NCBI RefSeq assembly: GCF_932526225.1
Contig: NC_064037.1
Span: 13,777,703-13,841,702 of the forward strand
Reading direction: 5' to 3'
Origin: Nematostella vectensis
Lineage: Eukaryota; Cnidaria; Anthozoa; Actiniaria; Edwardsiidae
DNA: 64,000 nucleotides
The position numbers and the translations under genes are program-made. Under the pieces are notes generated by a model that was not told the DNA's origin, did no database searches, and worked only from the letters and a program-made list of their open reading frames with translations. Shown here in pieces: positions 63,301 through 64,000 of this stretch (positions within the stretch are counted from its first letter, which is position 1; every line of letters starts with the position of its first letter).

Positions 63301-64000
63301 CAAAAACATTAATTTAAACCGAAACAGAAAATGAAACAAACAAACAAAAAACACCAACTGCATAAAAAAAAAATCATACAATAGTACTTTACACAAATGG
63401 ACTTACTAGGATTTCAAAAGTTTTACTGACAAAAAGTAATTTCTGGTCAATTATGATAAGGAAGTTGATAACAAATCATTTCTCCACATATCCCCCCATT
63501 AGGACAGTGTTGCTTTATTTAAAAACAACTTTTTCATCAGTGACAGAATCTCAAGCTTGTGGAGCTCACCTGTTCAATTTCGCGTGCTAGCCTTTCAGCC
63601 TTTCTTTCTTTTTCTTTAAACTCTTGATTAGAGGACTTTTCCAGAGCCGTGCTAAAAGAAAAAAAAAACATGACATTATTATTTTGTACTGTATAATACA
63701 TACAAATTAGAACAAAGTAGCAATTAAAATTGTTTTGGTGACCACCTGTGCAGAGTCTTGGAGACAGGATGCATACAGTACGTTTTATGAGTCCAGCTAA
63801 AGATATTCTCAAAAACTCAAAACTGAAGATTTATAAAGGGGACAACAAGCTACCAAGCCTGTCAATGCCTTCAATAATTCCTAGCTATTAGTCTTTGTTG
63901 CATTTTTCAGAGTTATTCAGGGCACAATCTAAGTGGACCGAGCTGGTAAGCAAGTGATATGACAAAAAACCTTGCCCATGCACGTCGCCCATGTGCAAGT
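54343..64000 (-). CDS. ATXN2: Ataxin-2, 3' part (5' end beyond 64000)
   Basis: Fourteen exons in phase on the minus strand: 63651-63570, 63235-63001, 61844-61774, 61593-61344, 60809-60781, 60409-60271, 59802-59763, 59682-59592, 59036-58838, 58512-58346, 57949-57884, 55910-55844, 55526-55278 and 54455-54343. The first shows KERKAERLAREIEQ and the second GKTEEELYSAVLRTG with RYVPPARR, as in the ataxin-2 LSm-AD to linker region. Exon 59682-59592 carries the PABP-binding PAM2 motif twice (LNPNAKEFVLNPNAKEF). The rest is proline/glutamine/methionine-rich (GMQYIPQGMPFMPQM, QQFVYLPQGMPQPGGMP), as in family members. Ataxin-2 is a cytoplasmic RNA-binding regulator of translation and stress granules. 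The N-terminal LSm domain lies outside. The last exon (APPQAYPRDEVDSD to QEKDK) may be one of two alternatives. No polyglutamine run is present in the visible part. Confidence 0.88.
56203..56282 (-). repeat. tRNA-derived sequence (SINE head or tRNA pseudogene)
   Basis: On the minus strand, tctagcggtgcgaacacttg (A-box region) is followed about 40 bp later by a strong B box GGTTCGATTCCCGC. The acceptor stem does not pair and the anticodon arm is weak, so an active tRNA gene is unlikely. It lies in an ataxin-2 intron. Confidence 0.5.
57215..57870. repeat. Interspersed repeat family B, copy 2
   Basis: Collinear with 31605-32035 over several blocks (gtttaaacactaggttctgc, gctgtgatgaaaatggt, attattttactata, tttggtttagaatataaaat, gatggctgattgataact). 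Longer than copy 1 because of insertions. It ends just before an ataxin-2 exon. Confidence 0.7.
61085..61285. repeat. Interspersed repeat family A, copy 3
   Basis: It shares gccgagtcacacaaaacatc, ccatttccattggctaattc and ataaacaataacataggag with the other two copies. It lies in the ataxin-2 intron next to the exon at 61344. Confidence 0.7.
62560..62662. mobile_element. Palindromic foldback MITE, family E
   Basis: The left arm cagagccgtagcaggaactg ... gggacatgaatatggtag is repeated in inverse orientation as ctaccatattcatgtcccta ... ttcccgctacggccctg around a short loop (tatatcttatcgtaagtgt). Almost the whole element is a hairpin. Flanks share ttata/tata. Confidence 0.8.

Overview
The window is animal nuclear DNA: intron-rich genes with GT/AG junctions, AT-rich introns, many minisatellites and short inverted-repeat transposons. 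The gene content (ERCC6L/PICH, SEC14-like, TGS1, KIF22, SOUL proteins, ataxin-2, a PAN plus fibrinogen-domain protein and a small cysteine-rich secreted protein) with this repeat style suggests a cnidarian, probably an anthozoan such as a sea anemone. The species is inference only. Gene models were built by hand, joining exons so that splice sites, codon phase and family alignment agree.

Layout. 1-4795 (-): 5' half of an ERCC6L/PICH-like SNF2 helicase, with a CR1/L2-type retrotransposon fragment and a TIR element in its introns. 4796-5050: compact head-to-head promoter. 6045-14118 (+): complete SEC14L-type gene, 15 coding exons, 399 codons. 14620-16240: no gene, but two promoter-like spots. 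16243-18800 (-): four-exon secreted cysteine-rich protein. 20177-25422 (-): TGS1 cap hypermethylase, four coding exons. 25423-26031: second head-to-head promoter. 26032-46491 (+): KIF22/Kid kinesin, 19 coding exons; its 9.6-kb intron 9 holds a complete antisense PAN plus fibrinogen-domain gene (33842-37505). 47495-48985 (+): two tandem intronless SOUL/HEBP genes. About 49.8-64 kb (-): 3' part of ataxin-2, with duplicated PAM2 motifs and two possible C-termini; its start lies beyond the window.

Main observation. At least five tandem duplications sit on exon boundaries and copy coding sequence with the adjoining splice site or stop codon: SEC14L exon 11 acceptor (3 copies, 126 bp), secreted-protein exon 4 acceptor (2 copies, 28 bp), KIF22 exon 17 donor (about 15 copies, exactly 75 bp, in frame), the stop-codon end of the fibrinogen-domain gene (about 20 copies) and the stop-codon end of an ataxin-2 last exon (about 8 copies). 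The KIF22 array could in principle add 25-residue steps to the C-terminal helix-hairpin-helix domain by alternative 5' splice-site choice. Other minisatellites, several with higher-order structure, and at least seven inverted-repeat element families fill introns and intergenic DNA.
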